Below, piece by piece: positions 8,112 to 17,324 of a DNA stretch of 64,000 nucleotides (its first letter is position 1; the number at the start of each line of letters is the position of its first letter). The position numbers and the translations under genes were made by a program. The notes beneath the pieces are model-generated. The model had not been told where the DNA came from. It worked only from the letters and a program-made list of their open reading frames with translations, and made no database searches. Origin of the DNA: Bacteroidota bacterium (GTDB lineage: Bacteria > Bacteroidota > Bacteroidia > Bacteroidales > F082); contig JAHJTC010000004.1 in assembly GCA_018830105.1 (NCBI GenBank), positions 710,126-774,125 of the forward strand. The letters run 5' to 3'.

Positions 8112-9236
8112 ATGATCACTAAAGTAGTCCAAAAAGATAGTGAAGAACTCTATGAAACCCCAATCGTTCAGCAAACAGCCTATTGGTCTGTTCTAAAACG
8201 CAAAATGGGGCACCATATCGTTGCCATAAACTTTAGCACTACAAAAGCTTCTCTTTTTCACCATACACAGCAAGATCAATTTATTGTATCAGATTTGCTC
8301 GTAATCATTCAACAAATCGATCAGCAACATTCGATAGCTTATGTGCCCTATGGACCTGAGCTGGAACCCGATGAAGACATTCAGGGACTATTTCTGGAAG
8401 AATTATCCGAAAGTTTGCGGTCATTCCTTCCAAAAGACTGCATTATGATCCGTTACGACTTGCACTGGGAATCGTATTGGGCCAAAGACAAAAACAACTT
8501 CGATCAGCAGGGGCACTGGCTTGGCGAACCGGGATTAGCAACTCAGGAGTTCAGATTCAATTTCAACACGATTAATTGGAATTTTGAGAAAGCCTATTCT
8601 AATATCCTTCCTTCCAACACCATATTTATCAACCTGCGCAAAAGCACTACGGATATTTTAAACGGCATGAAGCCCAAAACCAGGTACAACATCAGACTTG
8701 CGCAACGAAAAAACGTAGTAGTGAATGCATTGGGCATTGAGAACCTGGATATCTGGTATAAGCTTTATCGGGAAACAGCTTCAAGAAATAATATTTTTGT
8801 TAATGACATGAAATATTTTGAAACTGTATTAACCACCAAAGCCAATGACAGTTTATCGCCGGCCGAGGTTTTTTTGTTGGTAGCAGAGTATCAGGAAATC
8901 CCTTTGGCTGCTATGTTTTTAATTATTACTTCCAATCGTGCTTCCTATCTTTACGGCGCTTCGTCCTCAAAAAACCGCAATATCATGGCCACCTATGCTT
9001 TGCAGTGGGAAGCTATGAAGTTCGCCAAAGCCAAAGGCTGCACAGAGTATGATATGTTCGGTGTTGCCCCGCGCCCGGAGCCTTCGCATCCAATGTATGG
9101 ATTGTATAAATTTAAGATTGGCTTCGGCGGAAATATCTTTCACAGTCTGGGTTGCTGGGATTATCCTTTAAATGCTGAAAAATATAACCGGTTCAAATCA
9201 ACGGAGCTCAACAGCCAGGGCTTTCATACCAACTAA
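8112..9236 (+). CDS. FemAB/FemX-like aminoacyl- or acyl-transferase (GNAT fold)
   Basis: 374 residues. The C-terminal half has the FemAB-type GNAT pattern: IFINLRKSTTDILNGMKPKTRYNIRLAQRKNV, ending in the family-typical YDMFGVAPRPEPSHPMYGLYKFKIGFGG. The family adds amino acids to peptidoglycan stem peptides or lipid II using aminoacyl-tRNA (FemA/B/X), and some members act on other acceptors. No membrane segment is seen, so action at the cytoplasmic face is expected. It is monocistronic, with its own promoter and a 460-base non-coding stretch behind it. The substrate is not readable from sequence. Confidence 0.85.
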   Translation: MITKVVQKDSEELYETPIVQQTAYWSVLKRKMGHHIVAINFSTTKASLFHHTQQDQFIVSDLLVIIQQIDQQHSIAYVPYGPELEPDEDIQGLFLEELSESLRSFLPKDCIMIRYDLHWESYWAKDKNNFDQQGHWLGEPGLATQEFRFNFNTINWNFEKAYSNILPSNTIFINLRKSTTDILNGMKPKTRYNIRLAQRKNVVVNALGIENLDIWYKLYRETASRNNIFVNDMKYFETVLTTKANDSLSPAEVFLLVAEYQEIPLAAMFLIITSNRASYLYGASSSKNRNIMATYALQWEAMKFAKAKGCTEYDMFGVAPRPEPSHPMYGLYKFKIGFGGNIFHSLGCWDYPLNAEKYNRFKSTELNSQGFHTN

Positions 9237-9396
9237 ATTTCGTATTCTTACAGCATGTCTTTTTATTCTTTACGTGAATTTTAAAAAAATCAGCTGTATG
9301 AAATGATGCCATCAATTAACACGCAAATAGTCCTGTTTTTGAGGTTACTTTATACCCAAAAACCTATTGATAAAGGGTTTTGACAACTTTAATTTG

Positions 9397-9404
9397 TATT
9401 TTTG
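9397..9404 (+). promoter_or_regulatory. -7 promoter element of the 6S-like RNA
   Basis: TATTTTTG matches TAnnTTTG. There is no TTG at the canonical distance; TTTG at 9379-9382 is only 14 bases upstream. The predicted start is near 9411, just before the base of the RNA stem. Confidence 0.5.
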
Positions 9405-9410
9405 TAATCA

Positions 9411-9587
9411 ATCAGTAAAATTGCAAAAGGACAGTAATAAGAAATTATTTACACAGCTTAGTTTATCTATGTGGAAAATTTAGTGTCTGGGTAAATCCAG
9501 GTAGCTGCATACAGAGGTGTGTAATCCGCAAAGCTTATCCTTTTGAATTAACAATAATGAGCTGGCATTTTAGGCAACTCATTTTGC
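9411..9587 (+). ncRNA. 6S-like RNA candidate
   Basis: The 460-base gap after the FemAB-like gene holds a -7 promoter followed by a long-range fold. AATT(G)CAAAAGGA (9419-9431) pairs with TCCTTTTGAATT (9538-9549), giving 12 pairs with one bulged G. Inside it TTACACA (9449-9455) pairs with TGTGTAA (9518-9524), leaving an open bubble of 17 and 13 bases. The apical part contains CTGG-GTAAAT-CCAG. A closing stem, large central bubble and apical hairpin are the hallmark of 6S RNA, which mimics an open promoter and binds RNA polymerase. An imperfect TGAG/CTCA hairpin plus TTTT near 9558-9586 may end it. Both ends are approximate and there is no homology support. Confidence 0.5.
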
Positions 9588-9697
9588 TAACAATCTATCG
9601 TTGTAACATGACCGCATCTTCAAAAAGAATTCCGGTGATTAGCCCTGTAAGAAAAAAGGTTTTAAATCAATTTTTATGGTCAAATCTTGAATAGTTT

Positions 9698-11638
9698 ATG
9701 AAACGGAAACTGTTCGCCGGATTTTATTTATGCCTGCAGTTGCTTCTGTTAATTTGCATTTTTCAAAGCAAGGTCTTAAAAGCTCAGGACACCATTTTCC
9801 TGAAAAAGAAGTCAACTTTTTACCTAAATGATAGCCTTTACAGAACACTTAATGATACTTTGTTTATACTTCAACCAGGCCAAGAATTCGTGCCACTAGA
9901 CAAGGATTCACTTTTTTATCAAAAACTCAATCAAAAAGGTGTTAGCAGTAAATTTCTACAGGAAATTCTTTCTTTAACACTACGTCCAAATGCGACAGCC
10001 AGTAAGCCTAATGAAGACCTCACAGATGACAGCGATAAATGGGAAGCTTTTCAGGGTTTAACCATCAGTAAAATTACAATTAGACAACCACCTGTTGGCG
10101 GATTTAGTTTTACTGACACCACTTTTTACTCCACCAAACTTACCGACATCATACAGTCGCTTCATGTATATACCAAGGTTGATGTAATTAAAAAAAATCT
10201 CTATTTCAATGAGGGAGACAGCCTTAACGCCTGGGTGGTTGTTGATAACGAAAAGTACATCCGTAACCTATCGTTCATTGAAGAAGCCAGGTTCTACCCC
10301 AAAAATATCGGAAACGACAGCATTGAATTACTGCTGATCGTTCAGGATAAAATACCCTATGGAATTTTTCCTGAATTTCACTCTCAGAAGAAACAAAGCC
10401 TTCGCATATGGAACACCAACTTTCTGGGTTATGGCAATGAAATTGGGGGAGGCCTGACGCATCAAAAAAACGAAAGCCCCGAACTTTATTTATCTTCCTT
10501 GTATTTTACTCTCACTAACCTAAAAAAACAATTTATTCAAAATAAAATCGCTTATACCCGATCGCCGGATGAAAAGCTATTGAATATGAAAATTGGCCGT
10601 AACTATCTGGCTCAAGCCTATCAGCTTGCCGGTGGAATTGAACTTGGTTATAGCGACATCAATCTGCCGCATTGGATCAATCCTGACACTTCATCGCAAA
10701 CATCAACAGCTTATGCAGATGGTAATATTTGGGCAGGATACCAGATAGAACTGAATAAAGTGAAAAGAAAATCAAAACGCCCTGCTTATTTATTTCCGGC
10801 TATTGGCATTGAAAACCGATACCATATCGATCGACCTTTAATAAGTGCGGATTCTAATATATTTTTGAGTAACAGAACCAATATTTACGCATCGTTAAGT
10901 ATTTTGTCGCAGGATTTTGTTTCAAGCGAAAAACTTTTTGCACAGGGATTATCCCAAACGCTTCCTATTGGAATTGGATTGAGTTTGACCAGTGGCTTCA
11001 GTTTTGGGGAATTTTACAACATGCCCTATCTGGGTATAAGAGTTGTTAATGCTAAGTTGACCAAAAATCAAGGATACCTCCTTTCACAGCTCCAATTCGG
11101 AACATTTTTTCATGAAAAATCCTTGAAACAGGGTGCTTTTATTGTAAGCTTAAACCACCTCAGCAAGCTAATTGGCGCAGGACGATACACTTATAGAACC
11201 TCTACCGGAATCCGCTACACATTGGGTATCAACAGAGATACCTACGATAGTCTGTTTCTTAACAACAGTAATGGTATCAAAGGCTTAAGTACAAATGCAT
11301 TAAAAGGGTTTCAGCGACTGAACGCCAATCTTGAATTTATCATCTACACACCCTGGAAATGGATTGGCTTTCATTTTACGCCGTATTTCATTTTTGAAAC
11401 CGGATTGATAGGCGACCCTAAACGGTCAATTTTCAAAAACAGGTTTGTTTCGGCCTTTGGCGCCGGCATTCGTCTGCGTAACGAATTCCTTGTTTTCTCT
11501 TCCATTCAGCTGCGTTTCCTTTATTACCCTTACACACCATCGGGTGCTGCTAATTATTCAATAGACGTCTCCGATGATCTTGATTTCGACTATTTCGACT
11601 TTAATCCTACTGCGCCTGGTCAGGTATGGTTTAAATAA
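9698..11638 (+). CDS. POTRA-containing Omp85-like outer-membrane protein
   Basis: 646 residues. It has a signal peptide (about 1-29, ending LKAQ), then about 90 variable residues, then a POTRA-like unit (YTKVDVIKKNLYFNEGDSLN to SIELLLIVQDKI, about 160-225), and a C-terminal region of alternating amphipathic strands to the end (LRIWNTNFLGYGNEIGGGL and onward, ending in VWFK). This resembles BamA/TamA-type proteins, which insert or export proteins or lipids in the outer membrane. The barrel is too diverged to name the substrate. It follows the 6S-like RNA and has no partner gene. Confidence 0.7.
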   Translation: MKRKLFAGFYLCLQLLLLICIFQSKVLKAQDTIFLKKKSTFYLNDSLYRTLNDTLFILQPGQEFVPLDKDSLFYQKLNQKGVSSKFLQEILSLTLRPNATASKPNEDLTDDSDKWEAFQGLTISKITIRQPPVGGFSFTDTTFYSTKLTDIIQSLHVYTKVDVIKKNLYFNEGDSLNAWVVVDNEKYIRNLSFIEEARFYPKNIGNDSIELLLIVQDKIPYGIFPEFHSQKKQSLRIWNTNFLGYGNEIGGGLTHQKNESPELYLSSLYFTLTNLKKQFIQNKIAYTRSPDEKLLNMKIGRNYLAQAYQLAGGIELGYSDINLPHWINPDTSSQTSTAYADGNIWAGYQIELNKVKRKSKRPAYLFPAIGIENRYHIDRPLISADSNIFLSNRTNIYASLSILSQDFVSSEKLFAQGLSQTLPIGIGLSLTSGFSFGEFYNMPYLGIRVVNAKLTKNQGYLLSQLQFGTFFHEKSLKQGAFIVSLNHLSKLIGAGRYTYRTSTGIRYTLGINRDTYDSLFLNNSNGIKGLSTNALKGFQRLNANLEFIIYTPWKWIGFHFTPYFIFETGLIGDPKRSIFKNRFVSAFGAGIRLRNEFLVFSSIQLRFLYYPYTPSGAANYSIDVSDDLDFDYFDFNPTAPGQVWFK

Positions 11639-11844
11639 TATCTCCTCAAGAGCCTGCTAATTGCTTTAGCCCATAAATCATGCTTATTTCACATTGCTTT
11701 TGCACTTCTTTATCTACCTGGACGAGCGCTTCCTACTATGAGGTTTGCATTTCAGCATACATAATTTTTCACATGAAAAACATATAAGACAGGCACAAGG
11801 AAGAATTTAGCCTTTCAAATATATAGTTGACTTAATGAAAGCAA

Positions 11845-12297
11845 CTAAACAAGCTGTTTGATTGTAAAATCATTCTGGTTAAAACTAAATGATTCACCCA
11901 CTTTCTTTGATTTCATAGCGTGAAACAATGGAACCAACATCGAAATCACAGCGATATCTTCTCCCTTAAAATTAACTATTCCCAAACCTATTGCCACAAA
12001 AAACACAGCCTTTTCCGTTTGTACCAAGGTGCCAAACCCAACTTCATGGTGTTGCTTAGTCTCGTCCAATCTATTTAACAAATCCAAATTAGTCATTGCC
12101 TGACTTAACTGCTTCGCGAACAAATCTTTTCGGCGTAACTGTTGATTTCTGAACCCATCATAGCGATCTTTGGGAGCACCATAATTATTAGCCTCCTCCT
12201 GGGCGTCATCCATTGCTTTTCGCGCATTGGAGATGGCCTGCTCCTGCAACTCAATCAAATATTGAACAAGTTCTGCCTTATAAGCTTTTGTTTTCAT
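11845..12297 (-). CDS. GreA C-terminal-domain-like protein
   Basis: 150 residues from the ATG chosen; eight more upstream codons are open but lie across the promoter. An N-terminal helical region rich in Q, A, N and E (about 1-90) is followed by a compact domain with GFGTLVQTEKAVFFVAIGLGIVNFKGEDIAVISMLVPLFHAMKSKKVGESFSF, which resembles the C-terminal domain of GreA/GreB elongation factors that docks on RNA polymerase. The acidic tip that drives transcript cleavage is not obvious, so it may be a polymerase-binding relative rather than a true Gre factor. In Bacteroidota such proteins are often mislabelled as 3-oxoacyl-ACP synthase. Confidence 0.6.
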   Translation of the reverse strand: MKTKAYKAELVQYLIELQEQAISNARKAMDDAQEEANNYGAPKDRYDGFRNQQLRRKDLFAKQLSQAMTNLDLLNRLDETKQHHEVGFGTLVQTEKAVFFVAIGLGIVNFKGEDIAVISMLVPLFHAMKSKKVGESFSFNQNDFTIKQLV

Positions 12298-12306
12298 GAT
12301 AATCCT

Positions 12307-12314
12307 TAATTTTG
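12307..12314 (+). promoter_or_regulatory. -7 promoter element of the DUF5063 gene
   Basis: TAATTTTG fits TAnnTTTG; predicted start near 12321, about 40 bases before the ATG. It faces the minus-strand -7 element six bases away. Confidence 0.55.
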
Positions 12315-12320
12315 CACTCA

Positions 12321-12328
12321 CAAATTTA
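12321..12328 (-). promoter_or_regulatory. -7 promoter element of the GreA-C-like gene
   Basis: Minus-strand TAAATTTG fits TAnnTTTG; the predicted start near 12314 lies about 17 bases before the ATG, which supports the shorter start chosen for that gene. Confidence 0.55.
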
Positions 12329-12359
12329 AGGCTTTGCCCCTACTAAACCAAATTATAAA

Positions 12360-12905
12360 ATGGCAACAAATGACCCCACTTTGTCGAGAAACGTATTAGA
12401 AATGGTGGCAGTATCCAGCGAATTTTGCAGCTTTTTAGAAGACGCTTCAAACTTAAAGCCAGAAGTGTTTTTTAGTTCGTTGCAGGGACTGGTGCCTTTG
12501 CTTTATCTCAGAGGCAGTTTGCTGCCGGATATTGAACCCGAATACCCCGAAGCCAATGCGCGTTTTGTTACCGAAGAGCAATGGGAAGGCCTCTTCAACA
12601 GTCTGAGAGAGCTCACCGGTGAACAGGATGAATTTTGGATTATCGACCATACCGGCACCCATATTACCGACACACTCAAAGGCAGTTTTGCCGAACACCT
12701 TACTGATGTATATCAGGACATGAAGGATTTTGTGCTGCTGTTTAAAAAACCACAGCTAGCTTCCAGAGAAAACGCCATTGCCTCCTGCAAAGAAAATTTT
12801 ATCCCTCACTGGGGACGAAGGCTCGCCAATCTGCTTCCTGCGCTTCATCAGGTTAAATCAGATGCCAACCTGGCACGAAATTCAGACAAAGATGAATTGA
12901 TTTAA
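12360..12905 (+). CDS. DUF5063 protein
   Basis: 181 residues, mostly helical and acidic, without signal peptide or membrane segment. The pattern VSSEFCSFLEDA, LQGLVPLLYLRGSLLP, a central Asp/Glu-rich segment and HWGRRLANLLPALH fits the Bacteroidota family DUF5063. Function is unknown. It is divergent from the GreA-C-like gene, and their promoters interpenetrate, so the two may be reciprocally controlled. Confidence 0.75.
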   Translation: MATNDPTLSRNVLEMVAVSSEFCSFLEDASNLKPEVFFSSLQGLVPLLYLRGSLLPDIEPEYPEANARFVTEEQWEGLFNSLRELTGEQDEFWIIDHTGTHITDTLKGSFAEHLTDVYQDMKDFVLLFKKPQLASRENAIASCKENFIPHWGRRLANLLPALHQVKSDANLARNSDKDELI

Positions 12906-13068
12906 ATATTGTACTTTTTTAGTACAGATTTGTTTCTGCCATTGATCATATTGTCCGGTTTATAACCGCAAAAACAGCTTGCCGTTTTTCTATTAATTCA
13001 GGCAACAATACCTACTTTTAGGGATGGTCTGGCATGAGTAAAATCTGTTCTTTTGTGCCTGGCTAACT

Positions 13069-15603
13069 ATGCTTATGAAAACACTTGCAGACCTAAAAGA
13101 AGGACAGAAGGGAATCATTACAAAAGTGAAAGGGCGCGGTGCTTTCCGTAAACGCATTATCGAAATGGGGTTTATCGTCGGGAAGCCTGTTATTGTTGTA
13201 AAAAACGCCCCTCTGCGTGATCCTATCGAATACAATATTATGGGTTATGAAGTTTCGCTGCGCAGAAGTGAGGCTTCGCTGATTGAAATCGTCAATGGAA
13301 ACGATCTTCAACTAATAAATGCTTCACCCTACCACGGTGTGCAGGCACTGGAACAAACGCTAAAACTTAAACCACCTGCAAAATCAAAAACTATTTCTGT
13401 TGCACTAGTCGGTAATCCCAATTCCGGGAAAACAACCTTATTTAATTTTGCTTCTCATTCCAAAGAAAGAGTAGCGAATTATAGTGGAGTCACTATCGAT
13501 GCCAAAATGGCAACTTTCAAACAAAACGACTACACATTTAACCTTGTTGATTTGCCAGGTACTTACAGCATCACAAGCTATACGCCTGAAGAGCTTTATG
13601 TCCGCAATCATATTTTTGATGAATTGCCCGATGTAGTGCTTAATGTTGTAGATGCCTCCAATGTAGAACGTAACCTGTATTTAACGACACAACTGATTGA
13701 TATGGACATCAAGGTGGTTGTGGCTTTGAATATGTATGATGAGTTTCTTGAAAAAGGTGATCAGTTTGATTTTGAACACCTTAGCAGAATGCTTGGTATG
13801 CCTATTGTTCCCACAGTTGCATCGAAAAATAAAGGAATAACAGCGCTTTTTGAACGCATCATTCAGGTTTATGAAGATGAAGATCCGGATGTGAGGCATA
13901 TACATATTAATTATGGTATGGAAATCGAGGACGGCATAAAACGCATTCAGCAGTTGCTCAACATTGAAGGTAACCAGCCCTTGATCAACATAGTTTCGCC
14001 CAGATACCTGGCAATCAAGCTTATGGAAGGTGATGAAGCTGAAATGACCAGAATAAAGACTTGCGTTAACTACGAGCAAATAAAAGTTGAAGTTGAAGCA
14101 ACGCAAAATAAAATCCGCTCAGTTTTTGAAGACGACCCGGAAACCATTATAACCGATGCAAAGTATGGTTTTATTGAAGGCTCGCTAAAAGAAACCTTCA
14201 AAGCTGCGGTTGAACCCCTTAAGACGAAAAGCAGAAAAATTGACCACATTCTAACCAATAAATTCCTTAGCTATCCCATTTTTGTATTTATAATGTGGGG
14301 CATATTCCAAGCTACCTTTATTATTGGCGACTACCCCATGCAATGGATTGAACAACTTATGGGTTGGTTGGGTCAGTTGGCTTATGATAACCTGCCGGCG
14401 AGCATGTTCAGAGATTTGATTGTTGACGGTATTATTGGTGGAGTTGGCGGTGTAATCGTCTTTCTCCCCAACATTATGATATTATTCTTTTTCCTTTCGC
14501 TGCTCGAAACGACAGGTTATATGGCACGTGTCGCATTTATTGTGGACAAATTGATGCATAAAGTAGGTTTGCATGGAAGATCCTTTATCCCACTATTGAT
14601 GGGATTTGGATGTAATGTGCCTGCTATCATGGCCACCCGTACCATCGAAAACAGAAACGATCGTCTTGTAACGATGATGATTATTCCTTTTATGTCGTGT
14701 AGTGCACGCTATCCGGTGTATATACTGATTATCAGTGCCTTTTTTGATGCCTACCGCGGCACGCTTTTGTTTGGGATTTATATGTTGGGCATTCTCTTTG
14801 CCGGACTGCTGGCCTGGGTGTTTAAACGAACCTTGTTTCAGGCCAATGAGATGCCTTTTGTAATGGAACTTCCTCCCTATCGTATGCCCACTACCAGGGC
14901 CATTTTTAAACAAACCTGGTTTAAAGGCGGTCAGTACCTAAAAAAAATGGGAACAATAATATTAGTTGCTTCAATTATTATTTGGGCACTGGGATACTTT
15001 CCTGTCGGACAACATATTGACAGAGAATATGAGGCCAAAATTGCCACAACAAAAGCTGAGGCTGCAATGATACAGGCTACAATTCCGCAGCCGGAAACAC
15101 AGTTAAACACTTCCTTAGTTAAAGAAACCGAGCAAGAAATACTTCGGCTAAAATTTGAACGCGACAGCAAAAAACAAGAAAACTCAGTTATCGGACGTAT
15201 TGGCAAATTTATTGAACCAGCCATTCAACCTTTGGGTTTCGACTGGAAAATGGGTGTTAGTTTATTAGCAGGATCAGCGGCAAAAGAAATTGTAATTTCC
15301 ACTATGGGTGTAATTTATCAAACAGGACCTGATGATGAGGTTTCTGAAAGCCTGATAACAAAACTTAAAAACGATACCTACGATTACGGGCCTAAAATAG
15401 GAGAAAAGGTGATGCGTCCCTTGGTTGCCTTGTCCTTTATGATATTTGTCTTGATATATTTTCCATGCATCGCTGTTTTTGCTGCGATAAAAAAAGAGTC
15501 GGGCGCATGGAGATGGCCGCTCTTTACGTCCCTCTATACCACCGGTATTGCCTGGCTGGCTGCCTTTGCTGTGTATCAAATAGGAAGTCTGATGGGGTAT
15601 TAG
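13069..15603 (+). CDS. feoB: Fused FeoA-FeoB ferrous iron transporter
   Basis: 844 residues. Residues 1-75 form a FeoA (SH3-like) domain, continuous with FeoB, the fusion typical of Bacteroidota. The G domain shows G1 GNPNSGKT (115-122), the NYSGVT switch, G3 DLPG (161-164) and G4 NMYD. A membrane domain of Nramp-like gate repeats follows, with the conserved GFGCNVPAIMATR and a second SCSARYPVY gate motif. The protein takes up Fe2+ across the inner membrane. A charged insert around 665-705 lies between the last membrane segments. A second in-frame ATG lies two codons downstream. It is monocistronic. No clear Fur-like operator was found in the 163 bases upstream. Confidence 0.95.
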   Translation: MLMKTLADLKEGQKGIITKVKGRGAFRKRIIEMGFIVGKPVIVVKNAPLRDPIEYNIMGYEVSLRRSEASLIEIVNGNDLQLINASPYHGVQALEQTLKLKPPAKSKTISVALVGNPNSGKTTLFNFASHSKERVANYSGVTIDAKMATFKQNDYTFNLVDLPGTYSITSYTPEELYVRNHIFDELPDVVLNVVDASNVERNLYLTTQLIDMDIKVVVALNMYDEFLEKGDQFDFEHLSRMLGMPIVPTVASKNKGITALFERIIQVYEDEDPDVRHIHINYGMEIEDGIKRIQQLLNIEGNQPLINIVSPRYLAIKLMEGDEAEMTRIKTCVNYEQIKVEVEATQNKIRSVFEDDPETIITDAKYGFIEGSLKETFKAAVEPLKTKSRKIDHILTNKFLSYPIFVFIMWGIFQATFIIGDYPMQWIEQLMGWLGQLAYDNLPASMFRDLIVDGIIGGVGGVIVFLPNIMILFFFLSLLETTGYMARVAFIVDKLMHKVGLHGRSFIPLLMGFGCNVPAIMATRTIENRNDRLVTMMIIPFMSCSARYPVYILIISAFFDAYRGTLLFGIYMLGILFAGLLAWVFKRTLFQANEMPFVMELPPYRMPTTRAIFKQTWFKGGQYLKKMGTIILVASIIIWALGYFPVGQHIDREYEAKIATTKAEAAMIQATIPQPETQLNTSLVKETEQEILRLKFERDSKKQENSVIGRIGKFIEPAIQPLGFDWKMGVSLLAGSAAKEIVISTMGVIYQTGPDDEVSESLITKLKNDTYDYGPKIGEKVMRPLVALSFMIFVLIYFPCIAVFAAIKKESGAWRWPLFTSLYTTGIAWLAAFAVYQIGSLMGY

Positions 15604-15720
15604 TCCCTGTTTTGTAAAAAAAACCTACGCATCGAAAGAACAGCTGTGTTTCTGTAAAGCGTATTCTCATGTTTCAAAAAACCACAATATGATGCTGTTT
15701 TAATTCAGAAATAAATCATG

Positions 15721-15728
15721 TACATTTG
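15721..15728 (+). promoter_or_regulatory. -7 promoter element of the Hpt gene
   Basis: TACATTTG fits TAnnTTTG, with TTTT at 15698-15701 about 20 bases upstream as a weak -33 element. The predicted start near 15735 gives a 60-base leader to the chosen ATG. Confidence 0.55.
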
Positions 15729-15794
15729 CCCCTATGAAATGCTTGCAGCATTTTATTCATCAAAATGTTTTTGAATCTACATAGATTATACACA

Positions 15795-16145
15795 ATGAAA
15801 GTTATTGATAAATCAGCCTTTTTGGATACGTTTCAATATTTTGACAAGCCTATTGTTATTGAGATAATTGATATTTTCATTAACGAACAGCCTGAACGCA
15901 TGGAAAAAATTGAAAAAGCCATTAAAAATAAAGATTTTACTGCGCTCAAATTCGATGCTCACAGCCTAAAAGGCGTTATCGCCAACTTTGTTGCCGAAGA
16001 ACCCCATCAAATTGCCAAACAACTTGAAATGAAGGGTGCTGAACAAGATGATAGTGATTTGGAGGAGCTTTTTGCATCCTTACAAACAGCCACCGAAGCC
16101 TTGCTTGACGACCTAAAAGAACTTCGGCCTGATTTTGAAGAATAG
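15795..16145 (+). CDS. Histidine phosphotransfer (Hpt) domain protein
   Basis: 116 residues from the chosen ATG; ten more codons are open upstream but start with a poor context. The whole protein is one four-helix Hpt domain with the phosphorylation motif DAHSLKGV (His56). Such proteins relay phosphate between a hybrid histidine kinase and a response regulator. Neither partner is in the window, so it is an orphan relay. The neighbours (feoB, TPR lipoprotein) give no pathway hint. Confidence 0.85.
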   Translation: MKVIDKSAFLDTFQYFDKPIVIEIIDIFINEQPERMEKIEKAIKNKDFTALKFDAHSLKGVIANFVAEEPHQIAKQLEMKGAEQDDSDLEELFASLQTATEALLDDLKELRPDFEE

Positions 16146-16179
16146 CTTTTTATCTTTTGCAAACAATTGTTTCGATTTC

Positions 16180-17196
16180 CTATTTTCGTCTGTCAAGCCT
16201 GTTAAGTCCTTCAATTGCTAAAGGATAATTAGCCTGTTGACGCAACACTTCCTGATATAATTCGCGTGCACTGGCATATTGCTCCATTTCCTCGAGTGTT
16301 CTTCCTTTGTTGAACAGGGCATCTACATAATTAGGTTGAATTGAAAGCGCTGCATCAAAGTAGGAAAGCGCTTTCTCATATTCCTGCAGATAGACGAGAT
16401 GAACATAGCCAATATTATATAAAAACATAGGATTATCTGGCTTCATGGTCAGCAGGGTATCATAGTGTGCCATTGCTGCTTCAACTTCTTCATTATCTTG
16501 CAGATAAAGCGCTAACTGATAACGGGCAACAACAGATTCCGGGAAGCGATGGATGGCATCTTTCAAAAAATCTTTAGCCAAACTATTGCGCTGAGCAGTA
16601 TAAACGACGCCTATTTGATAGATCGCTTCAAAGAAATTCTCATCCTGATCTCTGGCCAGCATAAAATTTTTCATTGCTGATACGGTATCTTCCTGAGCCA
16701 AAAAAACCAATCCCCGAACATAATAGGCCTCCGGATTATAGCTACCCATGGCTAAGGCTTTGTTTATATAGGCATGAGCCATCCTGAGGTTGCGCTGCAA
16801 CAGATTGAGTTCGGCCAGCTTTACTTGCGGCCGGGGATCGTTGGGCGCTACTTCAACTGCCTTTGCCAAAGTGGTAGTTACGCTTTCAGCCTGCCCCATT
16901 CCATAATATATCTCGGCGAGAATTAAATATGCTTCCACTAGCTTATTATTCAGGCTCAAAGCCTGATTGATGTCACTTAATGCATTGCCTATTCTTTCTT
17001 CTTCAAAATACAATTGTGCTCTGCGCACAAAAAGTTCTGCATTGGTGCTGTCAACTGCAATTGAATCGCTCAAAATGCGAATCGGATCTTGCAGCTTTTC
17101 TGAACGCTCAGGGGTTTCTGTTTTTACTTCAGGTGCAGAATTATTGTTACATGAAGCAAAAAAAATAAGTAAAAACGATAAAATATATAACCTCAT
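16180..17196 (-). CDS. TPR-repeat lipoprotein
   Basis: 338 residues. A signal peptide with lipobox FFASC (Cys16) predicts a lipoprotein. From about residue 40 to the end runs a chain of roughly eight tetratricopeptide repeats, visible as repeated A-x2-x-Y/F-x-P/N patterns such as ALSLNNKLVEAYLILAEIYY, AVEVAPNDPRPQVKLAEL and ALSIQPNYVDALFNKGRTLE. TPR lipoproteins are protein-interaction scaffolds at the membrane; this one has no enzyme domain and no assigned partner. It is the last minus-strand gene of the run that includes recA, 128 bases downstream of it. Confidence 0.85.
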   Translation of the reverse strand: MRLYILSFLLIFFASCNNNSAPEVKTETPERSEKLQDPIRILSDSIAVDSTNAELFVRRAQLYFEEERIGNALSDINQALSLNNKLVEAYLILAEIYYGMGQAESVTTTLAKAVEVAPNDPRPQVKLAELNLLQRNLRMAHAYINKALAMGSYNPEAYYVRGLVFLAQEDTVSAMKNFMLARDQDENFFEAIYQIGVVYTAQRNSLAKDFLKDAIHRFPESVVARYQLALYLQDNEEVEAAMAHYDTLLTMKPDNPMFLYNIGYVHLVYLQEYEKALSYFDAALSIQPNYVDALFNKGRTLEEMEQYASARELYQEVLRQQANYPLAIEGLNRLDRRK

Positions 17197-17324
17197 ATCT
17201 TAAATATCAACAGTTTACATAATAGTGATTAAGGGATAACAATCCTATATTCAAATTCATAGTAATGAACATGTACATCCAATTTTTAGCTGCACCGATT
17301 AAAAGAAACAATGAAATTAAACTG

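Noticed and set aside
9608..9694. 28-codon ORF just before the POTRA/beta-barrel gene
   Set aside because: No ribosome-binding site, no recognisable product and very short; it could be chance. It lies after the 6S-like RNA.
12910..12926. TGTACT/AGTACA hairpin after the DUF5063 gene
   Set aside because: Six pairs with a T-only loop and no T tract after it, so not a convincing terminator.
15734..15784. 16-codon ORF in the leader of the Hpt gene
   Set aside because: The predicted transcription start is at or after its ATG, and there is no hairpin or T-rich tract that would make it a leader.
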